64,000 nucleotides of DNA from Euglena gracilis (lineage: Eukaryota; Euglenida; Euglenophyceae; Euglenales): contig CP154954.1 in assembly GCA_039621445.1 (NCBI GenBank), forward strand, positions 34,197,737-34,261,736, in the 5' to 3' direction. The translations under genes were made by a program, and so were the position numbers. The notes below the pieces were generated by a model. The model was given only the letters and a program-made list of their open reading frames with translations, was not told the origin of the DNA and did not search any database. Of the stretch, positions 60,701 to 64,000 are shown piece after piece (position 1 is the stretch's first letter; each line of letters begins with the position of its first letter).

Positions 60701-63700
60701 GCCCAATTTGGTCCGTTTTTACATGGTAACCTGGGCTGACCTGGTAAATGTCCCCCGCAATGGTCGAATGCACCCGTCTAAATGTGCTCATTTCGTGCAA
60801 CCAACATTCCCGCTGCATGTTTTTTTTACCATTAAACCACGACAATCATGAAACCAACGGGTCCCCTGACTTTGGAGGCCTCCTGGAACACCCATTCGGT
60901 TACTCGGAGTAAGGCCCAATTTAGTCCATTTTTACATGGTAACCTGGGCTGACCTGGTAAATGTCCCCCGGAATGGTCGAATGCACCCATCTAAATGTGC
61001 TCATTTCTTGCAACCAACATTCCCGCTGCATGTTTTTCTTACCATTAAACCACGACAATCATGAAACCACGGGTCCCCTAACTTTGGAGGCCTCCTGGAA
61101 CACCCATTCGGTTACTCGGAGTAAGGCCCAATTTCGTCCATTTTACATATTAACCTGGGCTGACCTGGTAAATGTCCCCCGGAATGGTCGAAATGCACCC
61201 ATCTCAGTGTGCACATTTCTTGCAACCAACATTCCCGCTGCATGTTTTTTTTACCATTAAACCACGACAATCATGAAACCAACGGGTCCCCTGACTTTGG
61301 AGGCCTCCTGGAACACCCATTCGGTTACTCGGAGTAAGGCCCATTTTGGTCCATTTTTACATGGTAACCCGGGCTGACCTGGTAAATGTCCCCCGGAATG
61401 GTCGAATGCACCCGTCTCAGTGTGCACATTTCTTGCAACCAACATTCCCGCTGCATGTTTTTCTTACCATTAAACCACGACAATCATGAAACCAACGGGT
61501 CCCCTGACTTTGGAGGCCTCCTGGAACACCCATTCGGTTACTCGGAGTAACGCCCAATTTGGTCCATTTTTACATGGTAACCTGGGCTGACCTGGTAAAT
61601 GTCCCCCGGAATGGTCGAATGCACCCATCTAAATGTGCTGATTTCTTGCAAACAACATTCCCGCCGCATGTTTTTCTTACCACTAAACCACGAAAATCAT
61701 GAAACCATCGGGTCCCCTAACTTTGGAGGCCTCCTGGAACACGCATTCGGTTACTCGGAGTAAGGCCCAATTTGGTCCATTTTTACATGGTAACCTGGGC
61801 TGACCTGGTAAATGTCCCCCGGAATGTTCGAAGGCACCCATCCAAATGTGCTCATTTCTTGCAACCAACATTCCCGCTGCATGTTTTTCTTACCACTAAA
61901 CCACGACAATCATGAAACCAACGGGTCCCCTGACTTTGGAGGCCTCCTGGAACACCCATTCGGTTACTCGGAGTAAGGCCCAATTTGGTCCATCTTTACA
62001 TGGTAACCTGGGCTGACCTGGTAAATGTCCCCCGGAATGGTCGAAATGCACCCATCTCAGTGTGCACATTTCTTGCAACCAACATTCCCGCTGCATGTTT
62101 TTCTTACCATTAAACCACGACAATCATGAAACCAACGGGTCCCCTGACTTTGGAGGCCTCCTGAAACACCCATTCGGTTACTCGGAGTAAGGCCCAATTT
62201 GGTCCATTTTACATAGTAACCTGGGCTGACCTGGTAAATGTCCCCCGGAATGGTCGAATGCACCCATCTAAAAGTGCTAATTTCTTGCAACCAACATTCC
62301 CGCTGCATGTTTTTCTTACCATTAAACCAGGACAATCATGAAACCAACGGGTCCCCTGACTTTGGAGGCCTCCTGGAAGACCCCTTCGGATACTCGGAGT
62401 AACGCCCAATTTGGTCCATTTTTACATGGTAACCTGGGCTGACCTGGTAAATGTCCCCCGGAATGGTCGAATGCACCCGTCTCAGTGTGCACATTTCTTG
62501 CAACCAACATTCCCGCTGCATGTTTTTCTTACCATTAAACCACGACAATCATGAAACCAACGGGTCCCCTGACTTTGGAGGCCTCCTGGAACACCCATTC
62601 GGTTACTCGGAGTAACGCCCAATTTGGTCCATTTTTACATGGTAACCTGGGCTGACCTGGTAAATGTCCCCCGGAATGGTCGAATGCACCCATCTAAATG
62701 TGCTGATTTCTTGCAACCAACATTCCCGAAGCGTGTTTTTCTTACCATTAAACCAGGACAATCATGAAACCAACGGGTCCCCTGACTTTGGAGGCCTACT
62801 GGAACACCCATTCGGTTACTCGGAGTAACGCCCAATTTGGTCCATTTTTACATGGTAACCTGGGCTGACCTGGTAAATGTCCCCCGGAATGGTCGAATGC
62901 ACCCATCTAAATGTGCTCATTTCTTGCAAACAACATTCCCGCTGCATGTTTTTCTTACCACTAAACCACAACAATCATGAAACCATCGGGTCACCTAACT
63001 TTGGAGGCCTCCTGGAACACGCGTTCGGTTACTCGGAGTAAGGCCCAATTTGGTCCATTTTTACATGGTAACCTGGGCTGACCTGGTAAATGTCCCCCGG
63101 AATGGTCGAATGCACCCATCTAAATGTGCTCATTTCTTGCAAACAACATTCCCGCTGCATTTTTTTCTTACCACTAAACCACGAAAATCATGAAACCATC
63201 GGGTCCCCTAACTTTGGAGGCCTCCTGGAACACGCATTCGGTTACTCGGAGTAAGGCCCAATTTGGTCCATTTTTACATGGTAACCTGGGCTGACCTGGT
63301 AAATGTCCCCCGGAATGGTCGAAGGCACCCATCCAAATGTGCTCATTTCTGGCAACCAACATTCCCTCTGCTTGTTTTTCTTACCACTAAACCACGACAA
63401 TCATGAAACCAACGGGTCCCCTGACTTTGGTGGCCTCCTGGAACACCCATTCGGTTACTCGGAGTAAGGCCCAATTTGGTCCATTTTTACATGGTAACCC
63501 GGGCTGACCTGGTAAATGTCCCTCAGAATGGTCGAATGCACCCATCTAAATGCGCTCATTTATTGCAACCAACATTCCCTCTGCATGTTTTTCTTACCAC
63601 TAAACCACGACAATCATGAAACCAACGGGTCCCCTGACTTTGGAGGCCTCCTGGAACACCCATTCGGTTACTCGGAGTAAGGCCCATTTTGGTCCATTTT

Positions 63701-64000
63701 TACATGGTAACGCGGGCTGACCTGGTAAATGTCCCTCGGAATGGTCGAATGCACCCATCTAAATTTGCTCATGTCTTGCAACCAACATTCCCGCTGCATG
63801 TTTTTCTTACCATGGAACCACGATAATCATGAAGCCAACGGGTCCCCTGACTTTGGAGGCCTCCTGGAACACCCATTCGGTTACTCGGAGTAAGGCCCAA
63901 TTTGGTCCATTTTTACATGGTAACCTGGGCTGACCTGGTAAATGTCCCCCGGAATGGTCGAATGCGCCCATCTAAATGTGCTCATTTCTTGCAACCAACA
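57701..64000. repeat. Satellite B array, right part, running off the window
   Basis: About 29-30 units, mostly of the GGCCCAATTTGG type and close to the overall consensus, with no foreign insertion. The variant CCACGAAAATCATGAAACC followed by ATCGGGTCCCCTAAC and ACGCATTCGG recurs at about 61.69 and 63.18 kb (offset 1491, seven units). The CATCTCAGTGTGCACATT variant occurs at about 61.2, 61.4, 62.05 and 62.48 kb. The array shows no sign of ending at 64000. Confidence 0.95.

Noticed and set aside
30614-64000. Dozens of 60-136 codon open frames on both strands in satellite B
   Set aside because: They recur once per 213-bp unit in the same places on both strands and resemble no known family. They follow the repeat and not a gene structure.
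1-64000. CRISPR array
   Set aside because: The repeats are contiguous 213-216 bp units without unique spacers, and there are no cas genes or prokaryotic genes.

Overview
The window is eukaryotic heterochromatin-type DNA made almost entirely of two unrelated satellite arrays. I see no conserved protein gene, rRNA, tRNA or bacterial feature. A 237/236-bp LTR pair around an internal region, the kilobase-scale higher-order repeats, and the absence of dense genes all point to a eukaryote, probably an animal. No sequence here lets me name the species. The setting is most likely (peri)centromeric, subtelomeric or another heterochromatic block.

Layout. Satellite A (monomer about 216 bp, GC-rich and very CpG-rich) runs from base 1 to about 30613 and continues off the left edge. 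Nearly identical monomers fill 1-6370 and about 17.1-23.4 kb. A seven-monomer higher-order repeat (about 1.51 kb) occupies about 12.4-17.1 kb. Diverged monomers fill 6371-12.4 kb and 23.4-30.6 kb. Satellite B (monomer about 213 bp, balanced GC, few CpGs) begins abruptly at 30614 and continues off the right edge at 64000. It has several local higher-order repeats and a family of internally deleted 140-bp monomers.

Two kinds of foreign DNA sit inside satellite A. (1) A compact LTR element of 1229 bp occurs at 10293-11521 and again at 28798-30026. It has TG...CA ends, a 4-bp target duplication ACCG and a polypurine tract before the 3' LTR, but no gag/pol that I can recognise. (2) A 228-229 bp AT-richer insert occurs three times, at 8986-9213, 27042-27269 and 27703-27931. 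Both kinds interrupt the monomer within a few bases of the same site.

The two LTR-element copies share target site, flanks and neighbouring variant monomers, so they are one insertion carried by a segmental duplication of about 5.5 kb (about 6.37-11.86 kb and 24.86-30.37 kb, offset about 18.5 kb). By hand count the element copies differ at 5 of 1229 bases, whereas the two LTRs of one element differ at about 5%. The insertion is therefore much older than the duplication. Long minus-strand open frames in satellite A (up to 727 codons) arise because 216 is divisible by three and one frame lacks stops; I do not regard them as genes.
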